A DNA stretch of 64,000 bases from Mycobacterium sp. 1554424.7. Lineage in GTDB: Bacteria; Actinomycetota; Actinomycetes; Mycobacteriales; Mycobacteriaceae. Below the pieces are notes generated by a model that was given only the letters and a program-made list of their open reading frames with translations, had not been told where the DNA came from and ran no database searches. Positions 36,291 through 45,421 of the stretch are shown piece after piece. The stretch lies in assembly GCF_001665295.1 (NCBI RefSeq), contig NZ_LZSE01000122.1, positions 1 to 64,000 of the forward strand, read 5' to 3'. The translations under genes were made by a program, and so were the position numbers. Position 1 is the stretch's first letter. Each line of letters starts with the position of its first letter.

Positions 36291-37208
36291 TCAGGCCTGG
36301 GAGGCCGCCTTCGGCCGATCGGTGACTTTTACGTCGCGCCCGGCGCCGGCGGACATGGTCGCGGCCTCGCCCCGGGCCAAACCGATGGTCGCGGCGATCA
36401 CGACCACGAAGGCCACCGCCAGCAGGAACCACTCGGTGCCGTCGGCGCGCAAGGTCTCGCCGAGCACGGTGATTCCAAGGACGCCGGCCACGACCGGCTT
36501 GGCGACGATGATCGTCGGCAGGGAGGCGGTCAGCGCGCCGGCGCGATAGGCCGACTGATGAAAGATCATGCCGGCGACGCCGGCGAACAGCCAGGCATAC
36601 AGCTCGGGGGTGTGCCACAGCTGGCCGGGGTGGTGTTCGATCACGTCGACGACGCCCTTCATCAGCACCGAGAACACCGCCAGCAACGAACCCGCGACCG
36701 CCGCCAACAGCAATGCCGCGGCCGGACGTTCCGACCAGATCCGGGCGCACGCCAAGAACAGCAGCAGCGGCGGGCCCATCACCAGGGCCACCACCAGCCA
36801 CGCTGTCAGCGTGCCGCGTTCCTGGCCGCCCGCCGGCTGCCCGACCGCGATCACGACCGCCAACGCCGCGGCCAGCAATATCGCCCACAGCCATTCGCCG
36901 CGGCTCACCGGATGACGGGTCACCCGCGAGTAGATCGGCAGCGCGAACAGCAGCGCCGTCACTTGCAGCGACATGACCAACAACACCGAGCCCTCGTCGA
37001 GGGCCCAGGCCAATAGCAAGTAACTCGAGATGTCGCCCAAACCGCCTATCCACCAACGCTTGTCGCGCAGCAACATGCCGAACAGCGTCAGATGGCCAAC
37101 CGGCTTGTCGGTGACCTCCTGCGCCGAGCGCTGCCGGATGACGTTGCCGACCGCGGATGCCAGCGCGGCGCACAGGGCGAGCAGCACGGCCAAGTCCGTA
37201 TCCGACAT
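36291..37208 (-). CDS. DMT-superfamily membrane transporter
   Basis: A 305-residue protein with about nine or ten hydrophobic helices, internally duplicated like EamA/DMT carriers. The end of the second half reads ASLPTIIVAKPVVAGVLGITVLGE, the usual position of the conserved DMT helix pair. The substrate is unknown. It converges on the EmbR-like gene with 22 bp between stops. The AGGAGGT upstream of ATG 37208 is a good ribosome-binding site. Confidence 0.8.
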   Translation of the reverse strand: MSDTDLAVLLALCAALASAVGNVIRQRSAQEVTDKPVGHLTLFGMLLRDKRWWIGGLGDISSYLLLAWALDEGSVLLVMSLQVTALLFALPIYSRVTRHPVSRGEWLWAILLAAALAVVIAVGQPAGGQERGTLTAWLVVALVMGPPLLLFLACARIWSERPAAALLLAAVAGSLLAVFSVLMKGVVDVIEHHPGQLWHTPELYAWLFAGVAGMIFHQSAYRAGALTASLPTIIVAKPVVAGVLGITVLGETLRADGTEWFLLAVAFVVVIAATIGLARGEAATMSAGAGRDVKVTDRPKAASQA

Positions 37209-37338
37209 GGCATGACCTCCTCACCAAACCCCGTTAGCTAGCTCGTCCCAGCGGACCCGCGCCGAAGCGGCTGACCGAATACTCACCAATCTAACCCCGC
37301 CTACCGGGAGGGGCGCGGCGACGGCGGCGCGGTGGCCT

Positions 37339-38208
37339 TCAGAGCGGGAACTTCGTGGCGGTGAGCTGCTCGGACAGCTCCCACAGCGCTTCGGCCTTGG
37401 TTGCGCGCTTGGCCGGCCAGTTTCGCCAGGTCGGCTGGCTGCGGCCGTACAGGCCGAATCGCGGACCGACAAACGTGTTGCCCGGTAGGTCCTGCGATGC
37501 CGCGTACAACGTTTGCCGGGCGCCGAAGTCGGCGTCGGTGGACACGATGCGGTCGACCGCCAGCACCGCGGCGTCGCCCAATTTTCGACCGGAATTGCCC
37601 TGCAGGTTCGTGTGCGACCAGCCGGGGTGCGCGGCCAGCGCACGCAGCGAGGAACCGGCCGCATCCAGGCGCCGCTGCAGCTCGCTGGTGAACAGCAAGT
37701 TGGCCAGCTTCGACTGGCCGTAGGACAGCCACGCCGAATACCGCCGGGACCGCCAGTTCAGGTCCTTGAGGCTGATGTAGCCGATGTGATGCAGCAGCGA
37801 GGACACCGTCACCACGCGGTCGGTGAGCCGGGGCAGCAGCAGGTTGGTCAGCGCGAAATGGCCGAGGTGATTGGTGCCGATCTGGCCCTCGAACCCGTCG
37901 ACGGTGATCGTGTGCTTGGTGGCCATGATGCCGGCGTTGTTGACGAGGACGTCGACGCTGCCGATGTCGTCGGCGAAGCGTCGCACCGAGGAAAGGTCCT
38001 GCAGGTCGAGCGGGCGCACCTCGACGTGACCCGTCATTCGCTCGGCCGCGGCGTCGCCCTTGTCGGTGTTGCGCACCGCCAGGATGACGCGAGCGCCGAC
38101 CCGCGCCAACTCCCGCGCGGTCACCTCGCCCAGTCCGCCGCTGGCGCCGGTGACGATCGCGGTACGTCCCGCGAACGACGGCAGATCGGCTGCTTTCCAA
38201 CCAGACAT
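37339..38208 (-). CDS. short-chain dehydrogenase/reductase
   Basis: A 289-residue classical SDR of the retinol-dehydrogenase-like group. It has the cofactor motif TGASGGLG near the N-terminus, NNAGIMA, and an active-site Tyr-Lys in YGQSKLAN. I start at ATG 38208 because MSGWKAADLP matches the usual N-terminus of this group; a GTG at 38217 is possible. The substrate is unknown. Such enzymes reduce or oxidise hydrophobic alcohols and ketones with NAD(P). Confidence 0.88.
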   Translation of the reverse strand: MSGWKAADLPSFAGRTAIVTGASGGLGEVTARELARVGARVILAVRNTDKGDAAAERMTGHVEVRPLDLQDLSSVRRFADDIGSVDVLVNNAGIMATKHTITVDGFEGQIGTNHLGHFALTNLLLPRLTDRVVTVSSLLHHIGYISLKDLNWRSRRYSAWLSYGQSKLANLLFTSELQRRLDAAGSSLRALAAHPGWSHTNLQGNSGRKLGDAAVLAVDRIVSTDADFGARQTLYAASQDLPGNTFVGPRFGLYGRSQPTWRNWPAKRATKAEALWELSEQLTATKFPL

Positions 38209-38384
38209 GGCAGCCACCCTAGCGGCGAAAGGGCAAGGGCCGTTCCGGGCAATGGTTTTGGCGGTGGTGCCTCGCTGGCCGCGTTCGCGTCGGCTGGCGC
38301 ACTTTGGCTTCGCGGGTATCGTGCGGTCATGGACAGCGGAATCCCAAGTGCACGCCGGGTGCAGCGTGGGTCGGGGGTCCCCGC

Positions 38385-39458
38385 ATGTATCTAGGGGTCA
38401 TCGTCAATCCGCTTGCGCGCAAGAATCGTGCCGCGCGGCACGATGTCGCCGCCGATCTGCGCCGCATTCTCGGCCCGTGGGGTGAGGTGCACGAAACCAC
38501 CTCGGTGGCGGAGCTGCGCGACGCCTGCGAACGGCTGTACCCGCGGGTCAGCCACCTGATCAGCGACGGTGGCGACGGGTCGCTGAACTGGTTGATCAAC
38601 GAAACCCGGCACTGCTCCGACGATCCGGACCGCTGGCCGACCTTCGTGCCCAGCAACGGCGGCAGCGTCAACGCCGTCGCGCGGAAGGCGCGAGTGCGGG
38701 GGAGGCCCGAAGCGGTGCTGCGCGCGCTCGTCGCTGCGGCCGAGACGAATCAGCCTCCGCCCGAGACGTTTCTGGACACCCTGGCGCTCGACGGCGAAAC
38801 CGCGGACGGCGCAAAGTTTTATCGGCTCTGCTTTGGGCTGGCCGCCGGGGGCGTCGGAAACCGGTTCTACGACAAGTACTACGACAACCACACGCACGGC
38901 CGGGCGGACGTCGTTCGAGTGATGGCCCGCTCGTTCGGCGACTATCTGCGCAACAAGGTGGCCCCCGGGCGGGCCACGAGCTCCGACTATGCGACCCGCC
39001 TGTTCTCTCCGACGCAGGCGCGTGTGGTGATCGACGGCGACGAAGTCCCGACGCGCACGCACACCTTGCTGCACGCCGGCGCGATCGACCTGCATATCGG
39101 CGCCGGTTTCCGGCTCTTCCCGAAAGCGTCCGAACCTGGCGCGCTGCACTTCCAAGCCGGCTACCTGAGGCCGTCGCGGATCATCGCGCACCTGCCCGCA
39201 GCGCTGCGCAACGGAACGCTTCCCGGCGATCTGGTCCGCGACGTCAATGGCGACGAGATGATCATCGAGGCCGAGGGCGAGCCGCTCTCGCCGATCATCG
39301 ACGGCGAGCGTTTCGACGGCATCGTCCGGCTGGTGGCCCGCGCCGGGCCGCGTATCCGCATCGCCCAGGTCGGTCGTCAGTCACCGGCCGCGCTCGAAGC
39401 GCGGCCGCTACGCGATGCGATGTCGCGCGGGATCGATCCGCGGGGTTCGACTTCCTGA
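38385..39458 (+). CDS. diacylglycerol kinase-like lipid kinase
   Basis: A 357-residue protein. The catalytic DAGK fold is shown by VIVNPLARKNR at the N-terminus, the nucleotide motif SDGGDGSLNWL and SNGGSVNAVAR. The C-terminal half (LHIGAGFRLFP, INGD/VNGDE-type strands) completes the fold. The family phosphorylates diacylglycerol or related lipid alcohols. The ATG at 38385 lies immediately before the first strand. It diverges from the SDR. Confidence 0.78.
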   Translation: MYLGVIVNPLARKNRAARHDVAADLRRILGPWGEVHETTSVAELRDACERLYPRVSHLISDGGDGSLNWLINETRHCSDDPDRWPTFVPSNGGSVNAVARKARVRGRPEAVLRALVAAAETNQPPPETFLDTLALDGETADGAKFYRLCFGLAAGGVGNRFYDKYYDNHTHGRADVVRVMARSFGDYLRNKVAPGRATSSDYATRLFSPTQARVVIDGDEVPTRTHTLLHAGAIDLHIGAGFRLFPKASEPGALHFQAGYLRPSRIIAHLPAALRNGTLPGDLVRDVNGDEMIIEAEGEPLSPIIDGERFDGIVRLVARAGPRIRIAQVGRQSPAALEARPLRDAMSRGIDPRGSTS

Positions 39459-39467
39459 CAAGCGGCG

Positions 39468-39728
39468 CTACCGTCTGGCCCCGATGGTGCGCGTGATCTG
39501 GGCCGCGAGTTTGGGGTCGCTGAGTAGTTGGTCCACGAGCGTGGCGAGAACCTCTTGTCCGGTGACGCGAGCGACGCCCAGGCGGTCGGCGGCGTCTCGT
39601 TGCCAGATGTCGAGGGCTCGGTGCTGGGCGGGCGTGAGGTCGACCGTTCGTCGTGTTCGAGGATTGCGTGTGCGTCCGAGCGCGAAGCGGTCGGTCGGCG
39701 CCGCGGCCATGCGGTCGGGACTGCTCAT
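39468..39728 (-). CDS. small ribbon-helix-helix-like protein
   Basis: 86 residues with a basic, disordered N-terminus. A segment RRTVDLTPAQHRALDIWQRDAADRLGVARVTGQEVLATLVDQLLSDPKL follows (quoted here in part: RRTVDLTPAQHRALDIWQ), with the strand-helix-helix rhythm of DNA-binding partition proteins. Similar small proteins accompany ParA on mycobacterial plasmids, as I recall them, but no ParA gene is present here. It sits at the edge of the AT-richer gap that follows, which hints at a remnant of transferred DNA. Confidence 0.6.
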   Translation of the reverse strand: MSSPDRMAAAPTDRFALGRTRNPRTRRTVDLTPAQHRALDIWQRDAADRLGVARVTGQEVLATLVDQLLSDPKLAAQITRTIGARR

Positions 39729-40309
39729 CGAAGTGACTCTCTCGTCGTAGGCGGTGCGGGCTCATCAGTAAGTCAGGTTTCAGTATATCCGTAGATTATG
39801 AGGCGTGCCCGCGTCGCCGTGGGCCCCGGGACGGCACCGCGGCGCCGGTAGGGGCGCGTGCCCTATTTCGTCCGCGCATGAAATGTCCGGGGCCATGGCG
39901 GGTCTTTTGGGACGAGAGAAATCGACCGTTGCAACGACACCGGAATTGCAATGAACCCTTTCGGTCGGTCAACCGGTTGAGCGTCAACTATTCGACTCGA
40001 CTGAACCGCGCATGTCCGTACCTCAGTATCGGCGTAACTAGGAATTACCTGCGGTTAGCCGAGGGATCGTCGTACTGAGCTACTGAACCCAGTATTTACA
40101 ACAATTGGTTGCGGCGCAACGAAAAAATGGCCATGTCGGCGGCTCGCTGTGGGATGCATCACGCGCAGCTGTGAAATTAATGTGCGGCCCCAAAATCGCT
40201 TTGCGTGGGATTGATTATCGGGGCTACCGTGGAGAAATTCCGCCGTAGAAGTTCTTGTTCTGATTTCGGCAAAGACGCACCACCGACCTGGAAGGGGAGC
40301 GACTCCGCC
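39729..40309. other. 581-bp AT-richer intergenic region
   Basis: No credible gene. Base composition is visibly lower in G+C than its surroundings, mainly 39870-40260. It contains a perfect 12-bp palindrome at 39969-39980 and several short A/T runs. It must also contain the promoter of the FAAL operon starting at 40310. A 66-codon frame at 39878-40078 has no sensible protein character. Confidence 0.6.
39969..39980. promoter_or_regulatory. perfect 12-bp palindrome TCAACCGGTTGA
   Basis: Self-complementary over all 12 bases and preceded by TCGGTCGG. It is of a size and type bound by TetR-like dimers. It lies 330 bp upstream of the FAAL gene. Its binder is unknown. Confidence 0.4.
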
Positions 40310-43300
40310 ATGGAGACTTTGATCGACTACTTGCGGATGTGGGAGGCGCGGAAACCGGAGCAGACCCTGTTCCGGTTCGTCGACGCCGACGGCCGCGAGC
40401 TCGAGCGCCACACCTATCGGAGCTTCGCGGAGCGGACGCGTGAGCTGGCCGCCTACCTGTCCACGGAGGCCGGGCTTCGGCCGGGCGATCGGGCGCTGCT
40501 CGTCTACGCACCCGGTTTGGAGATGGTGGCCGCGTTCTACGCCTGCGCACGCCTCGGGGTCATCGCCGTGCCGGTCAGCCCCCCGCTGCCCATGGCGTTC
40601 GAGGCCGGGCTTGCCAAGCTGACCTTCATCGCACGGGACTGCCAGGCCAAGGCGGTGCTGTCGACCAAGGAGCTCGAGTCCGGTTTCCGTGAGCTGCTGG
40701 ACCAGCGGCAGGGCGCGACGCTGTGGCCCGACGCCGAGCGGCTTCCGGAGCTGCCGTGGGTCGCCACGGATGCGACCCGCGACTTCGGCGGGGACCCCGT
40801 CGCCGACACGCCGGGCCGGGTGCTGTTCCTGCAATACACGTCCGGTTCCACCAGCGACCCCAAAGGCGTTGTCGTGACCCACGCCAACGTCATCGCCAAC
40901 GCCTCGGCCTTCCCGGACAGCGAGGTGGTGGCCAGCTGGTTGCCGCAGCACCACGACATGGGCTTGATTTCGGCCTATCTGTTCATCGTGGTGATCGGCG
41001 GGACCACGCACGCGATGTCACCGGAGGAGTTCCTCAAGCGGCCCTCGTCGTGGCTGCGCCTGATAAGCGACGTGCGCGCCACACGCTCGCCCGCACCGAA
41101 CTTCGCGCTCGAGTACTGCTTGCGTGAGGACAAGCTTCCCGCGTCGGAGCTCGAGGGCATCGATTTGAGCAGCCTCGAGTCGCTGCTTATTGGCGCGGAA
41201 CCCTTGCGGGCCAAGACGTTTACCCGGTTCCGGGAGCGCTTCACCCCCTACGGCCTGCGGCCCGACGCCGTCACAGGCGCCTACGGCCTGGCCGAGAACA
41301 CCCTGATCGTGTCCGTGCGGGGGCGCCAGACGCTGGCCGTGAACAAGCGGGCTCTGCAGCAGAACGTGGTGCGGGTCGAGAAGGCCCTGCCGGAGAACAA
41401 CAACCAGACCCCGCTGGTGAGCAGCGGCAAGCCCACCGACGGAAACGTCGTCCGCATCGTCGACCCCGAATCCCGGCAGGCCCTGGGGCAGGGCAAGGTC
41501 GGCGAGATCTGGCTGGACGGACCGTCCAAGGGGGGTGGCTACTGGCACCGCCCCGATGTCACCGCGGAAACCTTCGGCGCTCGCATCGCCGGCGACGACG
41601 AACACACCTATCTGCGCACGGGCGATCTCGGCTTCCTCTACGAGGGCGAGCTGTTCGTCTGCGGCCGGACCAAAGACCTGATCATCGTGCGCGGCGTCAA
41701 CTGCTACCCGTCCGACATCGAGGCCGTGGTGGAACGCGCCGCCGCGCAGGTCCGGCACGGCTGCGTCGCCGCGTTCTCGGTCGAACGCGACGAGGAGGAG
41801 GCGTTGGTCGTGGTCGCCGAGGTGCGCGACGGCAACGACCTCCCGGACGGCAGGGTCCTGGCGCGAGCGATCCGCCGGCACGTCCACATCGATCCGCACA
41901 CCATCGTGTTCGCACCGCCGCGCAGCATCCCCAAGACCACCTCGGGGAAGATCCGGCGCTCGTATACCCGCCAGCTGTGGCTGGACGGCAAGCTGCCCGC
42001 GCTGGCGAGCTGGGTTAACCAGACGGCCCACCACACCCACAACGGGCCACACGCCAGCGCGGGCCCACTTGCGCGGTTCCGCAATCTCATCGAGAGCTAC
42101 GACCTCACCGGGTACGAAGACTGCTCCTTCGCGGATCTCGGAATCGACTCGCTGGCGCTGGCCGAGCTGCGTGCGGACCTGCAGGCGCTGCTGGAAGAGC
42201 ACGGGGCGGGGGAGCTCGCCGAGGAGGTCAACACGCGCCTGCTTCAGCGCCTGACCGTCGCCGAATTCTTCCGGCTCATGCGGGAATTCGGCGATCGGTC
42301 CGCCCAGCCGCTGGAGACGCTGCGGCGGGCGCTGGATCAGATCTCCGCCAGGTACGAGGCGCAGGAGACCGAGCAGATGCGCGCCGACGCGCAGCTGCCC
42401 CTGCCGCCATTACCGGTAGCCCAATCGGGCCCGGCGAGCGACATCCTGCTGACCGGCGCCACCGGATTCCTGGGGCCGTTCCTGGTCCACAGCCTGCTGG
42501 GGCGGACGTCCTACACCCTGCACGCGCTGATTCGCGCCACGGATGCGGCGCACGGCCTGGACCGGATCATCGCCTCCCTGCACCGGGCCCGGCTGTGGTC
42601 CCCGGATCTCGAAGCCGAGGTCCGGGCGCGGGTGCGGGTGATCTGCGGTGACCTCGCCGAGCCCAAGCTGGGAATCGGTGAGGCGGCGTTTCAGCGACTG
42701 GCGGGAAGCGTCGACGCCATCATCCACAACGGCGCGTTGGTCAACTATGTCCGCACGTATGACGCCCTGCGCGGCCCCAATGTGCTTGGGACACACGAGC
42801 TTTTGCGCCTGGCGATGACCGCCCACCGGAAGACCTTCCACCTGGTCTCCAGCACGTTCATCTACGGCTGGAGCACCGAGCCCGTGGTCGGTGAGTGGGA
42901 TGCCAACACGAAGATGAGCGGCCTGGACTTCGGCTACTCACAGACCAAGTGGGTCGCCGAGCAGTTGGTCCTGGCCGCGCAGCGGCAGGGACTCGACGTG
43001 CGCATCTTCCGGCCCTCGCTGATCTCGCCCACCAGGGCCGGGTTTGGCAGCGAGGACGACATCCTGGTCCGCCTGACGGCGTTCATGATCGAGCACGGGC
43101 TGGCCGTCAACGCGCTCAACCAGCTCAGCATGTTGCCGGCCGACCTGATCGCCGATCACATCGTCGCGCTGATGGACCTCCCGCCCGAGGCGGGCGCCGT
43201 TTTCAACATGACCGCGGATGACTATTACAACCTGACGGACATCACGCGGTTCCTGTCGGAACGCTACGGCTACCGCTTCGAGTACCACGACATCCCGTCC

Positions 43301-43561
43301 TTCGCCGAGCAGCTGAACCGGCGGTGCACGCCGCAGGATCAGCTCTATCCGCTGGTCGATTTCCTCACCCGCTCCGCGAACAAGATCGCGGCGATGCGGG
43401 AAAAGCGTTACGACAACACCCAATACCGGCATGCGCGTACGCTGGCGAAGGTCCACCTGCGGGAGCCGGCCCTGGCGAAGACGGTCGACAACCTCGTGCG
43501 TTTCCTGCGTCAGGAAGGTCTGATCACCGAGGCCGAGGGCGAGGCTCAACGCAGTGCCTAG
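40310..43561 (+). CDS. FAAL-ACP-thioester reductase (fatty acyl-AMP ligase fused to carrier and reductase)
   Basis: 1,083 residues. Residues 1 to about 570 are an adenylating enzyme of the FAAL type (LQYTSGSTSDPKG, SWLPQHHDMGLI, TGAYGLAENT, YLRTGDLGF). A carrier domain with the phosphopantetheine Ser in DLGIDSLALAEL (about 612) follows. From about 717 there is an extended SDR terminal reductase (LTGATGFLG, VSSTFIYG, YSQTKW). It would activate a fatty acid as acyl-AMP, load it on its own carrier and release it reductively as aldehyde or alcohol. The architecture parallels carboxylic acid reductases, but the ligase is FAAL-like. ATG 40310 has GGGGAG upstream. It is the first gene of a four-gene run. 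Confidence 0.88.
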   Translation: METLIDYLRMWEARKPEQTLFRFVDADGRELERHTYRSFAERTRELAAYLSTEAGLRPGDRALLVYAPGLEMVAAFYACARLGVIAVPVSPPLPMAFEAGLAKLTFIARDCQAKAVLSTKELESGFRELLDQRQGATLWPDAERLPELPWVATDATRDFGGDPVADTPGRVLFLQYTSGSTSDPKGVVVTHANVIANASAFPDSEVVASWLPQHHDMGLISAYLFIVVIGGTTHAMSPEEFLKRPSSWLRLISDVRATRSPAPNFALEYCLREDKLPASELEGIDLSSLESLLIGAEPLRAKTFTRFRERFTPYGLRPDAVTGAYGLAENTLIVSVRGRQTLAVNKRALQQNVVRVEKALPENNNQTPLVSSGKPTDGNVVRIVDPESRQALGQGKVGEIWLDGPSKGGGYWHRPDVTAETFGARIAGDDEHTYLRTGDLGFLYEGELFVCGRTKDLIIVRGVNCYPSDIEAVVERAAAQVRHGCVAAFSVERDEEEALVVVAEVRDGNDLPDGRVLARAIRRHVHIDPHTIVFAPPRSIPKTTSGKIRRSYTRQLWLDGKLPALASWVNQTAHHTHNGPHASAGPLARFRNLIESYDLTGYEDCSFADLGIDSLALAELRADLQALLEEHGAGELAEEVNTRLLQRLTVAEFFRLMREFGDRSAQPLETLRRALDQISARYEAQETEQMRADAQLPLPPLPVAQSGPASDILLTGATGFLGPFLVHSLLGRTSYTLHALIRATDAAHGLDRIIASLHRARLWSPDLEAEVRARVRVICGDLAEPKLGIGEAAFQRLAGSVDAIIHNGALVNYVRTYDALRGPNVLGTHELLRLAMTAHRKTFHLVSSTFIYGWSTEPVVGEWDANTKMSGLDFGYSQTKWVAEQLVLAAQRQGLDVRIFRPSLISPTRAGFGSEDDILVRLTAFMIEHGLAVNALNQLSMLPADLIADHIVALMDLPPEAGAVFNMTADDYYNLTDITRFLSERYGYRFEYHDIPSFAEQLNRRCTPQDQLYPLVDFLTRSANKIAAMREKRYDNTQYRHARTLAKVHLREPALAKTVDNLVRFLRQEGLITEAEGEAQRSA

Positions 43562-43581
43562 CTACTGTGGGGGAGTTGAAG

Positions 43582-44490
43582 ATGTTCACAGTTGACGACC
43601 AGGCGGCGGGTCCCCACGACGCGTCCCTCGATCACGAGCGGATCGTCCTTCAGGCGCGCGACGTCGACTTCGACTGGGCGAAGCTGCCTTTCTACTACGT
43701 GCCCAACGAGCCCTTCACCACCCATTTCTGCAACGTCCTGCACCTGTTGCTGCCGGCCGGCGAGGAGTTCATTGTCGACGCGTTCAAAAACACCCTGCCG
43801 CTGATCAAGGACGATCAACTGCGCCTCGACGTGCAGGGGTTCATCAGCCAGGAGGCGATGCATTCCCAGGCGCATTCGGGTGTGCTCGGCCACTTCGCGG
43901 CCAAGGGCATCGACGTGACACCGTTCACCGACCAGATGGCGTGGCTTTTTCAGCGCCTCATCGGCGACCGGCCCGGGTGGAGTCGGCGACGACGGGAGAG
44001 CTGGCTGCTCGAGCGGGTGTCGATGGTGGCGGCCCTCGAGCACTACACCGCGATCCTGGGTGAGTGGATCCTCGACACCCCGCAGCACGACGCCCTGGGC
44101 ACCGACCCGGTGATGCTGGACCTGCTGCGCTGGCACGGCGCGGAGGAGGTCGAACACAAGGCGGTCGCGTTCGACACCATGAAGCATCTGCGTGCGGGCT
44201 ACTGGCGACAGGTACGCACCCAGTTGCTGGTGACGCCGGCGTTGTTGTGGTTGTTCATCCGCGGCGTGCGGTTCATGTACTCCGTCGACCCGAACCTGCC
44301 GCCGGGAACAAAGCCGCGCTGGCGGGACTACTTCCGCGCGGCGCGGCGGGGATTGGTGCCCGGCCCGTTCCAGTTCCTGGGCGTCATTGGCGCGTACTAC
44401 CGGCCGAGCTTTCATCCTTCTCAATTGGGTGGCGTGGGGCGCGCGGTCGACTACTTGGCCAGATCACCCGCCGCGCGGGCGTCCTACTGA
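43582..44490 (+). CDS. PF10118-type metal-dependent hydrolase
   Basis: A 302-residue protein. It matches the predicted metal-dependent hydrolase family with ferritin-like helices: SQEAMHSQAHS in the first half, ALEHYTAIL, then WHGAEEVEHKAVAFD. The His/Glu clusters could bind a di-metal centre. An amphipathic stretch near residue 215 (QLLVTPALLWLFIRGV) suggests membrane contact. GGGGGAG precedes ATG 43582, 20 bp after the FAAL stop. Members often sit beside ferredoxin-reductase-like genes, as here, and may be oxygenases rather than hydrolases. Confidence 0.75.
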   Translation: MFTVDDQAAGPHDASLDHERIVLQARDVDFDWAKLPFYYVPNEPFTTHFCNVLHLLLPAGEEFIVDAFKNTLPLIKDDQLRLDVQGFISQEAMHSQAHSGVLGHFAAKGIDVTPFTDQMAWLFQRLIGDRPGWSRRRRESWLLERVSMVAALEHYTAILGEWILDTPQHDALGTDPVMLDLLRWHGAEEVEHKAVAFDTMKHLRAGYWRQVRTQLLVTPALLWLFIRGVRFMYSVDPNLPPGTKPRWRDYFRAARRGLVPGPFQFLGVIGAYYRPSFHPSQLGGVGRAVDYLARSPAARASY

Positions 44491-44502
44491 GGATCCGGCG
44501 CA

Positions 44503-45411
44503 ATGACCCAGTCCACCACCGTGACCGCCTCGGACGGCGTATCGCTCGCGGTGCACGCGCACACCGGGATCGACCCTTGGCGCCCGACCATCCTGGCGAT
44601 CCACGGCTACCCGGATAACCACCACGTGTGGGACGGCGTCGCCTGGGGGCTGGCCGACCGATACAACTTCGTCGCGTTCGACGTGCGCGGCGCCGGCGAA
44701 TCTTCCCGGCCGGCAAGCCGATCGGGGTATCGGCTCACCCAACTGGTCGATGACATCGGCCGGGTGATCGACAGCCTGGGTGTGGACGAGGTCCACCTGT
44801 TGGCCCACGACTGGGGCTCGATTCAGGGCTGGGCGGCGGTCACCGACGACACGGTGATGGACAGGATCGCCTCGTTCACGTCTATCTCCGGTCCGCACCT
44901 GAACTATGCGGGCCGCTTCCTGCGGTCGGCGGCGCGCACCCCCCGCGGGCTGGCCGACGTGGTCAGACAGGTGCTGGCCTCGTCCTACATCTGGTTCTTC
45001 CTGTGCCCGGGGGCGCCGGAGATAGCGATCCGGTCGCGGGCAACGCCGAAAGTCTTTGAGGCGGTTGAACGCATCGGCCGCTCCGGGGCCCGCGGCCGGC
45101 CGCGCGCGGCGTCGATCCGGTCGATGGATGACTACCTCAACGGGCTCAACCTGTACCGCGCCAACATGCCATCGCCGATTTTGGCGCCGCCGGCCCAGCT
45201 GCCGCAGACAAAGGTTCCGGTGCAGGTGCTGGTGGCGAGCAAAGACTATTTCGTGACTCCCGCCCTGCAGCGGTTCACCGGCTCGATACCGGCCGAAAGC
45301 AGGGTCGTCGCGATCGAGGGCGGGCACTGGGTGGTTGCCTCGCATCCCGAGGTCGTCGCCCGGTTCGTGAGCGAGTGGATCAGGTCGACCATCGACATTC
45401 AGGAGGCGTAG
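44503..45411 (+). CDS. alpha/beta hydrolase (epoxide hydrolase-like)
   Basis: A 302-residue protein. The oxyanion motif is HGYPDN. The nucleophile elbow reads AHDWGS, which puts Asp where serine hydrolases have Ser, as in epoxide hydrolases and haloalkane dehalogenases. The catalytic His is in EGGHWVV. It lies 12 bp downstream of the PF10118 gene, in the same operon. The substrate is probably a hydrophobic epoxide or a related product of the pathway. Confidence 0.82.
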   Translation: MTQSTTVTASDGVSLAVHAHTGIDPWRPTILAIHGYPDNHHVWDGVAWGLADRYNFVAFDVRGAGESSRPASRSGYRLTQLVDDIGRVIDSLGVDEVHLLAHDWGSIQGWAAVTDDTVMDRIASFTSISGPHLNYAGRFLRSAARTPRGLADVVRQVLASSYIWFFLCPGAPEIAIRSRATPKVFEAVERIGRSGARGRPRAASIRSMDDYLNGLNLYRANMPSPILAPPAQLPQTKVPVQVLVASKDYFVTPALQRFTGSIPAESRVVAIEGGHWVVASHPEVVARFVSEWIRSTIDIQEA

Positions 45412-45421
45412 GAAAATCGCT

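Noticed and set aside
39878-40078. 66-codon frame in the AT-richer gap
   Set aside because: Residue composition and lack of a ribosome site do not support a gene.
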